A DNA stretch of 64,000 nucleotides from positions 1 through 64,000 of the forward strand of contig OZ219891.1 in assembly GCA_964291635.2 (NCBI GenBank). The letters run 5' to 3'. The position numbers and the translations under genes were made by a program. Under the pieces are notes generated by a model that saw nothing but the letters and a program-made list of their open reading frames with translations, ran no database searches and was not told the DNA's origin. Each line of letters begins with the position of its first letter. Position 1 is the first letter of the stretch. The stretch comes from JAPPHA01 sp964291635 (GTDB lineage Bacteria > Pseudomonadota > Alphaproteobacteria > Rhodobacterales > Rhodobacteraceae). Shown one piece after another: positions 15,747 through 25,146 of this stretch.

Positions 15747-17541
15747 TGAAGGGTGCGTTCGTTTTTCTCCACGGTTTTGATTTGGGGCTTGCGCGGTGAT
15801 TCGTTTGCTGTCTTGATTCCTGCGGTGTTTCGCTTCGGCTTTGACGGCTGCGGGATGCGCCGAGAACAAGAAAATCACAGGCAGGAAGACGAGCAGATGA
15901 CCGACAGGCATGACAAGGGAAAGGATGATGCCCGATACCGGGACGCGGGCATCGCGGAAGCATTGCTGAAGCTTGGGCCGGACGTGGCCACCACGCATCC
16001 GGGTGTATTGACGCACTGCGATGGTGTCTGGGTTCATCATGGCTGCGACGGGCGGGATGTTGAGGTCCGGGTTGTTTCGGGTTCGGAACTTGCGGCGTTG
16101 CGGGAGCGGATTGCTCTGTTTCAGGCGCCGTTTTCGCTGGCCGGTTCCGCGGGGGAGGACGGGAGTGAGGAGGCTGTGGAGGGATTGGTGCGGAGCGGTG
16201 TTTCCGAAGCCCTTGACCGGGATTTCGGTCGCGTTGCGGGTGAGTTGACGCGTGCGCGCCCTGATCTCGACGCGATTGAGTTGCAGCTTCGGGAGAACGC
16301 GCTGGCGGGGTCTGCGGCGCTCTACCGGTCGCTTCTGGAAGGCAAGGACGCGGAGCTTCCTGCTCCGGAGTGCCCGAAATGCGGGCGGAGGATGAAGCGG
16401 CGGTGCCAGAAGGTCCCGAAGACCTTTTTGACGCGGGTGGGCGAAGTCACCTTGATGAGGAGGTACTATTACTGTCGTCGTTGCGGCGAGAGCAAGGTTC
16501 CGCTCGACGACTACCTGGGTCTTGAGGGGACCTCGATGTCGCCGGGCGTTGAGCGGATGATTGCGGAACTGGCGGTTGAGGTTCCCAATCGCAAGTCTGC
16601 CCATCTTCTCAATGAGTTGTCGGGCATCTCCGTCGGCTGCACGCGCCTGTGGAGCAAGGTTGTGGAGCTTGGCGGGGACGCTGTGCGTTTCGAGCGCGAG
16701 GACGTCGCGCCTGTGGGCGAGGTTCCGGAGCGGATCCATGTATCGATACGACGGCACCGGGGTCCCGATGCGCAAGGAGGTGCTAGAGGGCCGCGCCGGC
16801 AAGCAGGAGGACGGCGGCTCGAAGACCCGCGAGGCGAAGCTTCTGCGGTTCTACGAGATGGAACCGGATCCGAAGACCGGCAAGGCTGCGACGGTGCAGG
16901 GGAGCATCACACAGTCGGCGGCGATTGACAGTGCCGCGGCCCCTGAATGCGGGATGTCCGCCTTTGAGGCACGCCTTGAGCGCGAGGCGCTGAGGCGCGG
17001 GGCGCATGAGGCACGGGAGATCGTGATCGTCTCGGACGCGTCTGCGTGGATCGAGAACACTGCGGACAAGGTCTTCGGCAGTGGCGAGGTGACCTGGATC
17101 CTCGACCAGTTCCACGCGCTGGAATACCTGCACGATGCGGTCCGGGCGATCGAGACGGACCCGGTGGCGGAGGAACGCCTCTACGAGCGGTTGAAGGCGC
17201 TGCTCAAGGCCGGCAAGGTCGAACCGGTGATCCGGGAGTTGTCGCCGTACGCGGCAGTGCATGACGCGGTCGCGAAGTGCGTCGGCTATTTCCGCAACAA
17301 CATCCACAGGATGCGCTACGATGAATACCGTGCGAAGGGCATGCCGGTGGGTTCGGGAGTGATCGAGGGCGGTTGCAAATCGGTGATCTGCGGACGGATG
17401 AAGAAGAGTGGTGCGCGCTGGTCATTAACCGGCGCCAACAACATCATGGCGCTGAGGTGCTGCTCACTGAACAATCAGATGACCGACCTGTTCGACTGGC
17501 GACGGGCAGCTTGAAACGGGAGAAATGTGAACACACCCTCA
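15747..17541. mobile_element. ISKra4-family insertion sequence
   Basis: Inverted ends are visible: the left begins TGAAGGGTGCGTTCGTTTTT and the complement of the right begins TGAGGGTGTGTTCACATTT, sharing the GGGTG.GTTC core and a GAGAAA/TTTCTC boundary. The element is about 1.8 kb with one transposase, read on the plus strand but frameshifted. No target duplication was recognised. Confidence 0.75.
15897..17514 (+). pseudogene. ISKra4-family transposase, frameshifted near 16745
   Basis: The first frame starts MTDRHDKGKDDARYRDAG and includes the zinc-binding CPKCGRRMKRRCQKVP / YYYCRRCGESKVPLDDYL region, then reads to RIHV near 16742. The second frame resumes at MYRYDGTGVPMRK and carries the catalytic DDE part: IVIVSDASAWIEN, TWILDQFHALEYLHDAV and MPVGSGVIEGGCKSVICGRM. 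The shift is one base and falls inside a conserved VxYDGTGVP block, so a mutation is more likely than programmed frameshifting, though some family members do use two frames. Confidence 0.75.
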
Positions 17542-17611
17542 GGTCAGCATTGCCTTCATCCCCTGCAGTGGATAGGGTAGAAACCCGCTGTTGTGTCTAC
17601 CGGGGACGGTG

Positions 17612-17869
17612 ATGGGCCTGAACATCAAGAACGACGAGACGTGCCGGCTAGCGGGAGAGCTGGCGATCCTGACGGGTGAGACCAAGACCGGTGCAATCAC
17701 CGTGGCACTGCGCGAACGCCTGGAACGTGAGAAGCGCCGGCAGGGCGCCGAGACCCGCGCCCGCGAACTGCGCGCCATCGCGGAGCGTTGTGCCAAGCTC
17801 ATGGGGCAGGGACCATCCGCCGTGGAGCACGGCGACATGCTCTATGACGAGCAGGGCCTGCCCAAGTGA
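17612..17869 (+). CDS. vapB: VapB-type antitoxin
   Basis: The product has 85 residues from ATG 17612 (MGLNIKNDETCRLAGELA). This is the Rv0623/VapB-like pattern: an N-terminal DNA-binding strand-helix segment, a TGETKTGAITVALRERLE helix and an acidic-polar C-terminal tail (SAVEHGDMLYDEQGLPK) that would bind the toxin. A TTG 21 bp upstream is less likely. It overlaps vapC by 4 bp. Confidence 0.9.
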   Translation: MGLNIKNDETCRLAGELAILTGETKTGAITVALRERLEREKRRQGAETRARELRAIAERCAKLMGQGPSAVEHGDMLYDEQGLPK

Positions 17870-18258
17870 TCGTTGATACCTCGGCCATCCTCGCCATCCT
17901 GAACCGGGAGCCCGATGCGGACCGCTACGCGACAGCTATCCTGGCGGCAGCCCCGTGCCGCATATCGGTCGCCAACGTGCTGGAGGCGGCTATCGTGGTC
18001 GAGAGCCGGGGCGGTGCGGAGGCGGGCCACGAGCTTGACGCGTTTCTCGGGCACGCAGGGATCGAACCGACGCCGGTAACCGCCGAACACCTGGCCGCGG
18101 CGCGTGTTGCCTGGCGGCGCTTCGGCAAGTGCCGGCACCCGGCGGGGATAAACTTCGGCGACTGCTTCGCGTACGCGCTCGCCCACGTGACGGGCGAACT
18201 GCTCCTGTACAAGGGCGGTGATTTTGCCCGGACCGACATTTCGTCTGCCCTGCCTTAA
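17866..18258 (+). CDS. vapC: VapC-type PIN-domain ribonuclease toxin
   Basis: The product has 130 residues. PIN acidic residues are present: Asp in MIVDTSA, Glu in VANVLEAAIV, Asp in INFGDCFAYALA, followed by LLYKGGDFARTDI. The family cleaves RNA, often tRNA anticodon stem-loops or rRNA. It is translationally coupled to vapB (ATGA overlap) and lies inside the second Tn3-like unit. Confidence 0.92.
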   Translation: MIVDTSAILAILNREPDADRYATAILAAAPCRISVANVLEAAIVVESRGGAEAGHELDAFLGHAGIEPTPVTAEHLAAARVAWRRFGKCRHPAGINFGDCFAYALAHVTGELLLYKGGDFARTDISSALP

Positions 18259-18514
18259 TCGCGGGGATCTTCCGGGCATGACAATGGGCTGGGCATTCCA
18301 GGGGAGTCTGTTTACGCCTTGGTGACACCGGACCTGCCGCTCGTGGCTCATGCCATCGCGTCAGGCCCATCTCCTCCGCTTGTCCAACAAAAACACCCGG
18401 AATATCAAAAGGCCTTTCGATCTCCAGGAGGCCGGAAAACGGTGAACCCGTGGACGCCGGTGATTTGCGGAACGTGGCGGAAGATATCAGAATACCGGCT
18501 GGAAGGAGACAACG

Positions 18515-18862
18515 ATGACCAATTTGCCTGAATTCCTTTCATATGGGGAGAATACGAGGCTCTTTCCCGTCGTGGCGGATACAAGCCGGGAACAGCGAAC
18601 CTTATCCATATGTCTTGCCGTGTTGGCACAGGTTCCGGCCCTTGCCCGGGCATCCCTCGGTTCTCCTGGCGTGAGAATTGGCAAACGGGCGCGCATATCC
18701 ACCTTCACGGAAGTAACGTTCAAGAATGACGCCAACAACGATGACCGCCCGGACGGCCTCATTGTCGTTCAGACAAGGCCGGTCTACAGGGGCGCGCCGA
18801 CGCGCACCTGTTCATCTCGGTCCTCGCCTACCAGGCCTTCCAAACACTGCGCAAACCGATGA
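18515..18862 (+). pseudogene. N-terminal fragment of a PD-(D/E)XK-like conserved protein
   Basis: A strong ribosome site GGAAGGAGA precedes ATG 18515. About 89 codons look genuine: MTNLPEFLSYGENTRLFPVV, ADTSREQRTLSICLAVL, STFTEVTFKNDAN and RPDGLIVVQT. The Glu followed by an RPDG-hydrophobic strand is typical for the first half of a restriction-endonuclease-like fold. From about 18772 the sequence is an IS1634-type transposase fragment, so the downstream part with the E-x-K motif is lost. I do not recognise the exact family. Confidence 0.5.
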
Positions 18863-18987
18863 AAGCGGCAAACCTTCACGACAGTTGGACGACGCTGCGC
18901 CAGACGCTTGCGCCATTGCAGCGCACGACGACCAGTTTCAGGCGCCGTGACGGCAGGACCCTGCATGTGCGCAAGACCGCATCCGCC
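18772..18987 (+). pseudogene. IS1634-family transposase C-terminal fragment
   Basis: The frame reads ADAHLFISVLAYQAFQTLR, then ANLHDSWTTLRQTLAPLQRT and TSFRRRDGRTLHVRKT, the C-terminal region of IS1634-type DDE transposases. No other part of that element remains. It joins directly to a truncated IS4-type transposase. Confidence 0.65.
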
Positions 18988-18989
18988 TC

Positions 18990-20418
18990 CTCTCGGCATG
19001 TCGCGGTTTCTGGTCCGGCGGAGCGTGTGCTGCAGGAACCTGGCCTCGAAGGTGCTTGCGCTGAGCCTGCGGCGTCTTGGCGCGGACTTTCTCGAACGCT
19101 ACGGCATTTCCCCGCTTCTGGTGGAAACCTTCGTCGGGGAGGGCTACACGGGCAGCAGCCTGAGCGCGGCCGGTTGGACCTGGGTGGGCGAGAGTGCCGG
19201 ACGCGGACGTCGGGCGCCGACGGGCGGACGGGTTCCGGCCAAGGCGGTGTGGCTGCGCCCGTTGACGGCTGGCTGGCGCCGCGAACGAGTTCGGCGGGGC
19301 TGCGCTGCACGGCAAGCTGCGCGCCCGGCTCGTGGCGAGCGCCGGGGTCCAGGCGACGGCGCCGGCAAAGACGTTCTTCACGGCGGCCTGCGGCGATCAG
19401 GCCATGGTGCGCGGGTATTACAGGATGATCGGGAAAGCGGATTACGAGCATGTCGGCCTGACCCCGGAGGGGATTCTTGCCGGCCACAGGGAGCGGACGG
19501 TGCGGCGCATGCGCGGCGCCGGAACGGTGCTGCTGATCCAGGACGGCACGGACCTCAACTTCGCGACCCATCACGGCTGCGACGGTCTGGGCGTGATCTC
19601 GAAGAACAGCCGCAAGGGCAAGGGCACCCTCGGCATCCACATGCACAGCACTTTCGCCGTCACCGAGCAGGGCATTCCTCTCGGGGTTCCGCGCATCGAG
19701 TTCGACTGCCCGGAGGGCGGCGGCGAGGGCGACAAGCCGCCCGAGGCGCGCAAGTCGGCGCGCTGGCTCCGGGGATGGCGCGACAGTTCGGTTCTTGCAC
19801 GGGAGGCCAACGCCATGGGGACACCGGCCGGCGGGGTCGGGGTCGTATCGGTGATGGACCGTGAGGGGGACATCGAGGCGCTGTTCGTCGAGCAGCGTGA
19901 CAGGGGCGGCGCCGATCTTCTTGTCCGGGCGAAGACCGACCGGGTCCTGACGGACGGGGCGAAGCTGTTCGCACGGATGCGGACGTCTGCTTCACCTGTG
20001 CACCACGAGGTCCGCATCGACCGGGCTTCGGCGCGGCGCGGCGCCCGCGGACAGAAGGCCTTTGCCGGACGCGAAGCGCGGCGCGCCGCCGTCGAACTGC
20101 GCTGGTCGGAGATCTCCGTTCCGGTGCCTTCGAGGGAGCGCAGGCGCCTTGGCTCCGAACCCGTCCGGCTGACGGCGGTGCATGCCTTGGAACCCGCGCC
20201 GCCGTCGGGCGCGGAGGCCCTCGAATGGCTGTTGCTGACGACGCTGCCGGTCGGGACCGCGGAGGAGGCCCGCCGGGTCCTGGACCTGTACGGGCTGAGG
20301 TGGCGCATCGAGGACTGGCACCGGATCCTGAAATCGGGCTGCGAGATCGAGAAATCCGGCTACCGCACCGCCGCACGGATGAAGGCGGCCGTGACCATCA
20401 ACGCGGTGATCGCCTGGC
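18990..20418 (+). pseudogene. DruA-fused IS4-family transposase, 5' portion
   Basis: The fragment enters inside the DruA-like domain (NLASKVLALSLRRLGADF, LVETFVGEGYTGSSL) without a start, shifts frame near 19290, then continues as a Tn5-type DDE domain: VLLIQDGTDLNFATHHGCDG, VSVMDREGDIEALF and LYGLRWRIEDWHRILKSGC. It is closely related to the intact transposase at 8934-11264. It is interrupted at IAW by the nested IS at 20419 and resumes at 22924. Confidence 0.85.
20409..20418 (+). repeat. target-site duplication of nested IS, left copy
   Basis: ATCGCCTGGC occurs here and again at 22924-22933, exactly at the two junctions of the nested IS4-type element. Confidence 0.85.
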
Positions 20419-22923
20419 CAATGGCATTTTCTTAGGCGCTTGGCATTTTGATTGATTCTGATTTTCGCGTGGAGTCAGTCATCTGAATTCACGGTTCTTT
20501 TCTGGACTGCGGTTTTTTCGGGTTCCCGGGGTTGACACTGTCCCCCGGTCATGGCATGTTATGGGTGGATCGGACCGCCTTGCCGGGAGCTTTCAGCCAT
20601 GGACCCGCGAATCACTGCCCTCAAGTCCACCACCTTTCTGGGCCGGCGTTTCACACGGCGCCAGTTCGCCGACATCCAGGAAATGGTTGCGTTGCTGCCG
20701 AACGACAGCCGCACCGAATTGTCGAAGACCATCTGCGAGAACCTGAACTGGACCACGCCGAAAGGCGAGTACCGGGTTTCTGCCGGCCTGCGGCTTCTCG
20801 AGCACCTCGAGGAATGCGGGATCCTGACCCTTCCGGAGAAGCGCACCACGGCGGCGAGGTCGCACAGCAGGCCGATCGTTCATGTGCGGGCGTCCGACCC
20901 GCAGCCCGAGATTGCCTGCGGTCTCGATGTCCTGGAGCCCCTGATGCTCGAGGAGGCGGAATCGCCCGAGGACGTCGCCCTGTGGAATGCGCTGGTGGAC
21001 CGCTACCACTACCTGGGATGTCCGCGGCCCTTCGGGCCGTCCATCCGCTGGTTCGTCCGTGACCGCCACGGGCGCCCTCTCGCGGTTCTGCTGTTCGAGG
21101 CGGCGGCGCGGATGCTGCCGGTCCGGGACGACTGGATCGGCTGGAGCGGGACCGAGCGTGAGCGTCGGCTGCACCTTGCGGTGTCGAACAGTCGCTTTCT
21201 GGTGGTTCCATGGGTTCGTGTCGACAACCTGGCGTCGAAAGTGTTGGCGATGGCGCTGCGCCAACTGCCCGACAGATGGGAGGAGCGGCACGCCTGCCGT
21301 CCGGTGCTCGTCGAGACCTTCATCGACCCGACCCGCTTCGACGGCGCCTGCTACAGGGCCGCCAACTGGCAGCAGATCGGCATGACGGCCGGCAAGCGCA
21401 GCGGACGCGGCGCCAAGCCGGCCAAGCAGGTCCTGGTCAGGGTGCTCGACCCGGCGTTCCGCGAGATCCTGAAGGGAGAGAGCAAGCCCCGGCCACGGCC
21501 GAAACGCCGCGGCAAGCCCCCTGCGTCCGCCTCCGACGGCCGCTTCGTCGCCATGTGGTCCCGGGTCGCCGACGCGGCCGCCGACATCGCCGCCCGCCAC
21601 GACCGGGAATGGATGCAGAGACGCCGGGTGCTGAACAGCCTCATCGTCATGCTGTTCGTCTTCCGCCTGGTGCTGGCGCGCGGACAGAAAGGCTACGCCA
21701 CCGTGACGGCCGAACTCTGGGAGCAGTGCCGGCGCTCCGGCATCACGCTGCCGCAGCCGAAACCGGTCGCCGCCTCCTCGATCTGCAAGGCGCGCGCCCG
21801 CGTGCACGAGAACCTGTTCCGGGACCTGCACCGCGCAATCCTCGCACACGACATCCACGACCCGAACTGGAACGGACACCGGACCTTCGCCGTCGACGGC
21901 TCAAAGCTCAACCTGCCGCGCCCGCTCGTCGCGGCCGGATACCAGACCCCCAATCCCGATGCATGGTACCCCCAGGGGCTGCTGTCCTGCCTCTACAGGC
22001 TCGACAACCGCATGCCCGTCGACTTCATCCTCTCTTCCGATGCCAACGAACGCAGCGCCGCGATCACCCATCTCGACGCACTCTCGCCCGGCGACGTCGT
22101 GGCCTTCGACCGGGGATACTTCTCCTTCCTCATGCTGCATGCCATGACCGCACGCGGCCTGCATCCGGTGTTCCGCATCCAGCGAAACACCGTCCCCGCC
22201 TTCGACGCCTTCCGCGACGGGGACCGCGATGATGCCCGCATCAGGATCACCCCGGGAAAGGAGGCCCTGCGCAAGCTGAGGGCCGCAGGCTTCGCAACCC
22301 CGGTCCCTCCAGCCGTTCTGCGCATGGTCCGCTACGATATCGCCGATGAACGATACGTGCTCGCCACAACCCTCTCCGACCCGGACCGCTACAGCACCAC
22401 CGACCTCTGCGACCTCTACCACGGCCGCTGGTCGATCGAGGAACTGTACAAGACTTCCAAACATGTCATCGCGGTGGACGAATTCCACGGCAAGACCGAA
22501 CGCGGCGTCCGCCAGGAACTCTACGCCCATTTCAACCTCATCGCCATGGCACGCCAGTTCTCCAACCAGGGCGACGGCCTCCTTGACGACATGGGTGAAA
22601 GCGACAGGGCGAAGATGCGGACAAACTTCTCCAACGCACTGGCCATGCTCGCCGTCAATCTTGAGGAGATGATCCTGGCCCAGACCGCGGCCCTGGCCGA
22701 CACGGTCGGACGCATGGCGGAATCGATCCTCGCGGTCAGGGCACGGTTGCGGCCGGGACGGTCGTTCCCGCGCCGCTCACGAAAACCGGTGGGAAAGTGG
22801 AGCCGCAAGCGACAGCAGACCGCGTAACCCGAAACCAATCCAGACCGGCAAGGGGCTCGGCGGCCCCGAAACAGCTACGCAACCTTAAGGAAATGACGCT
22901 GGATCGCTAAGGAAATGCCATTG
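20419..22923. mobile_element. IS4-superfamily insertion sequence, intact, nested in another IS
   Basis: The element is 2505 bp. It starts CAATGGCATTTTCTTAG and its complementary end starts CAATGGCATTTCCTTAG. A perfect 10-bp target duplication flanks it. Inner copies of TGGCATTTT lie near the left end and may be extra transposase-binding sites. Its single gene is intact, and the perfect duplication suggests a recent insertion. Confidence 0.88.
20599..22827 (+). CDS. IS4-superfamily transposase with N-terminal DruA-like (DUF4338) domain, second lineage
   Basis: The product has 742 residues from ATG 20599, preceded by GGGAG; an ATG at 20551 is an alternative. Residues ~95-290 match DUF4338/DruA (LWNALVDRYHYLGCPRPFG, VRVDNLASKVLAMALRQL, PVLVETFIDPTRFDGACYR). 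Residues ~340-730 form a DDE domain of another IS4 subgroup: Asp in TFAVDGSKLNLPR, Asp in VVAFDRGYFSFL, and LYHGRWSIEELYKTSKH with the catalytic Glu. Its DDE part differs from the Tn5-like one at 8934, so DruA fusion occurred in, or spread through, more than one transposase lineage. Confidence 0.9.
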   Translation: MDPRITALKSTTFLGRRFTRRQFADIQEMVALLPNDSRTELSKTICENLNWTTPKGEYRVSAGLRLLEHLEECGILTLPEKRTTAARSHSRPIVHVRASDPQPEIACGLDVLEPLMLEEAESPEDVALWNALVDRYHYLGCPRPFGPSIRWFVRDRHGRPLAVLLFEAAARMLPVRDDWIGWSGTERERRLHLAVSNSRFLVVPWVRVDNLASKVLAMALRQLPDRWEERHACRPVLVETFIDPTRFDGACYRAANWQQIGMTAGKRSGRGAKPAKQVLVRVLDPAFREILKGESKPRPRPKRRGKPPASASDGRFVAMWSRVADAAADIAARHDREWMQRRRVLNSLIVMLFVFRLVLARGQKGYATVTAELWEQCRRSGITLPQPKPVAASSICKARARVHENLFRDLHRAILAHDIHDPNWNGHRTFAVDGSKLNLPRPLVAAGYQTPNPDAWYPQGLLSCLYRLDNRMPVDFILSSDANERSAAITHLDALSPGDVVAFDRGYFSFLMLHAMTARGLHPVFRIQRNTVPAFDAFRDGDRDDARIRITPGKEALRKLRAAGFATPVPPAVLRMVRYDIADERYVLATTLSDPDRYSTTDLCDLYHGRWSIEELYKTSKHVIAVDEFHGKTERGVRQELYAHFNLIAMARQFSNQGDGLLDDMGESDRAKMRTNFSNALAMLAVNLEEMILAQTAALADTVGRMAESILAVRARLRPGRSFPRRSRKPVGKWSRKRQQTA

Positions 22924-22933
22924 ATCGCCTGGC
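22924..22933 (+). repeat. target-site duplication of nested IS, right copy
   Basis: ATCGCCTGGC, identical to 20409-20418. Confidence 0.85.
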
Positions 22934-23294
22934 GCCTGGCACACTGACGCTCATGGGCCGCGACACCCCGGAACTGCCCGCCCACAAGATGTTCGCGGCC
23001 TCGGAGATCGCCATGCTGCTCGACTTCGCCATCGCCGGCAACTTCCCGGTTCCGGGCCGGGAGAGGCCCGGGGACCCGGTGAACCTCGAGGCGGTGTCGC
23101 TCGGACAGGCCCTGCTGCTCGTCGCCCGGCTCGGCGGCTACCTCAACCGGCGGAACGACGGCCCGCCGGGCCACCAGACCGTCTGGGAGGGCTACACCCG
23201 GCTCGTCACCGGTGCCCTGACCATCGAACGGATCGAGGAGAACGGCGCGGCGAGCGCACTGCATCCCTACCTCGCACGGAACAGGTCGAAATAG
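22924..23294 (+). pseudogene. DruA-fused IS4-family transposase, 3' portion
   Basis: This continues the gene cut at 20418. After the duplicated ATCGCCTGGC, the sequence gives IAWRLAH and then needs one inserted base to reach LTLMGRDTPELPAHKMF, so there is a frameshift close to 22942. The end matches the C-terminus of the 8934-11264 protein (SLGQALLLVARLGGYLNRRN, then DGPPG). With the upstream frameshift, the whole copy is dead. Confidence 0.85.
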
Positions 23295-23377
23295 CCAACC
23301 GGCCCGCTGAATGTCGGAAATGTCGCGCCAGTCCGTTCCACGCTTGCAGTCATGTCGACCCCGAGAACCGCTATTGT

Positions 23378-24262
23378 CTAGTGGATGAAAGGACTATGGG
23401 CAGCCCACGTCTGAAGGCGGTGGGTGATTTCCAGAAGGAGATCGATGAGATCATCTGTCAGCTTGCGGCGCCGGTCCATGAGATACAGGGCATAGAGGCC
23501 GAGCCGCCGTTCCTCGCCATGCCGCCGCATTTCCGAGGCATTCTCGCCTTCGACCCGGCGACACAGCATCGCGGTCCAGGCCTGATCAACTCCCGCCAGT
23601 AGAACCCGGGGCAAATCGAGGCTCTCGAGAAAGGCCAATCGATCACAGGCATCGAGAACGTTCTCGAGTGTGGCAGCGCCCGCATCACCCTTCAAGAGGT
23701 GAATTCCGCAGGGACCTCTTGGCTCCGAGAGACTGTCATCCAGTTTCGTTCGTGTCCCTGTCGGGAGACACCGGGCAATGGATGCCAGGAGACTTTCAAG
23801 AAAATCGTTCCGAGCACCACGAACAAGCCGCTCCATGATCTTGTCCGAATGGACATGGACTGAATTGGCGAGACACCATGCATATCCGGATGCAATCTGC
23901 TCCTCTACGGTCGGAGACGAACTCCGGCAGTCCTCGACAATCCATCTGCGCAGGGCAGAACGATCCCGGTCGCTGGTGCGCCGGACACCAAAATACCGCA
24001 GGATCGCAACACGGTGACGACGTGCGTTGACATGACGAAAACGAAATTGTCCGGTGACCGGCACATTCAGGTCCAGTTGCTGGCCCAGATACTGCAACCC
24101 TTCCGGGCAGAGATCATCCTCACGGGAAGGAAAACGTCCATGGGTCCGGAAGAACCGGAGCTGGAAAGCAACCCAGATCCGGCTAGCAAGATTGAAGCCC
24201 TCAACGAACCCCACATCGTCGAAATTCAGGCTCCAGCATTCCAGAAAGGATCGATCAGACAT
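23378..24262 (-). pseudogene. tnpA: Tn3-family transposase (tnpA) N-terminal fragment
   Basis: About 294 codons from ATG 24262 match the DUF4158 N-terminal domain of Tn3 transposases: LECWSLNFDDVGFVEGF, VAFQLRFFRTHGRFPSRED, HRVAILRYFGVRRTSDRDR, ASGYAWCLANSVHVHSDKIM and GENASEMRRHGEERRLGLYA. Homology ends near HRLQT and the frame stops shortly after; the remaining ~650 residues are absent from this strand. The C-terminal end of a similar TnpA lies immediately to the right but on the opposite strand, implying inversion or loss of the middle. Confidence 0.85.
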
Positions 24263-24381
24263 GCACGCCTCCCCCAGGCAAAGATGCCCGATCACAGATC
24301 AACGGAAGGATGACGTCAACGCCTCATTTGTACGTGTCATGTTCTACAAGATGTCCATATATGCAGCTTCGGTCCGTTTAG

Positions 24382-25112
24382 GCCATTATGCCGATACCGG
24401 CGGCGTATCAGATCATGTCTTTGCGCTCTTCCACCTGCTGTGCCTGGTATTCGCACCGCGGCTTCGCGATTTCCCGCAGCGCCGCCTGGGGTATTTCGGC
24501 TCACCGAAGCAATGGCCGACGCTGGCACCGATGATGGGAAGGCCCGTAAACGAGGAAGTCATCCGACAGCACTGGGGTGACGTGTTGCGGCTTGCAGCAA
24601 GTATCCGGGACGGGTCCCTGAAACCGTCCTCCAATCTGCGCAAGCTCGGCGCGTACCGGCAGCAAAACCGGTTGTATCTCGCGCTCGGCGAGATCGGCAG
24701 GATCGAGCGATCGCTGTTCATGCTCGACTGGATCGAAAACCGTGACCTCCGCATGGAATGCCAGGCCGGCCTCAACAAGGGTGAATCCCGTAAATCTCTC
24801 GCTCGTGCCGTCTTCGCCCACTCGCAGGGCCGCATTCATGATCGATCGGATGCAGCGCAGCAGAAACGCGCCATGGCTCTCAACCTTGTCATTGCCGCCA
24901 TCATATTTTGGAACACGCTCTACATGGACAAGGCGACGGACCATCTCGGAAAGACCGGCCAGATGCCCGACCCTGGCCTGTTGCCTTTCACCTCACCACT
25001 CGGCTGGGAGTAAATCAACGTGACAGGCAACTTTGACTGGCATTCTGATGCGGCTGAGCGCAAAATCGCGCGTCCATTGTACCTCAGCTTGAGCAGAAAA
25101 TGGGCCGCCTGA
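24382..25112 (+). pseudogene. tnpA: Tn3-family transposase (tnpA) C-terminal fragment with nonsense codon
   Basis: The fragment reads HYADTGGVSDHVFALFHLL, FAPRLRDF, LRKLGAYRQQNRLYLALGEI, GRIERSLFMLDWIE and CQAGLNKGESRKSLARAVFA, all TnpA C-terminal blocks. The end signature SPLGWEHINLTG reads PLGWE-stop-INVTG: TAA at 25011-25013 replaces the expected His codon, and the frame then continues to TGA 25110. The stop is 35 bp from the right terminal repeat, the normal place for tnpA to end. Confidence 0.88.
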
Positions 25113-25146
25113 GCCAGAAAACCGGGTGTTCGCGCGATGTTCTTCC

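Noticed and set aside
19571..20376. Long minus-strand frames opposite the broken IS4 transposase
   Set aside because: Basic, repetitive composition and no recognisable domain; they mirror GC-rich coding sequence.
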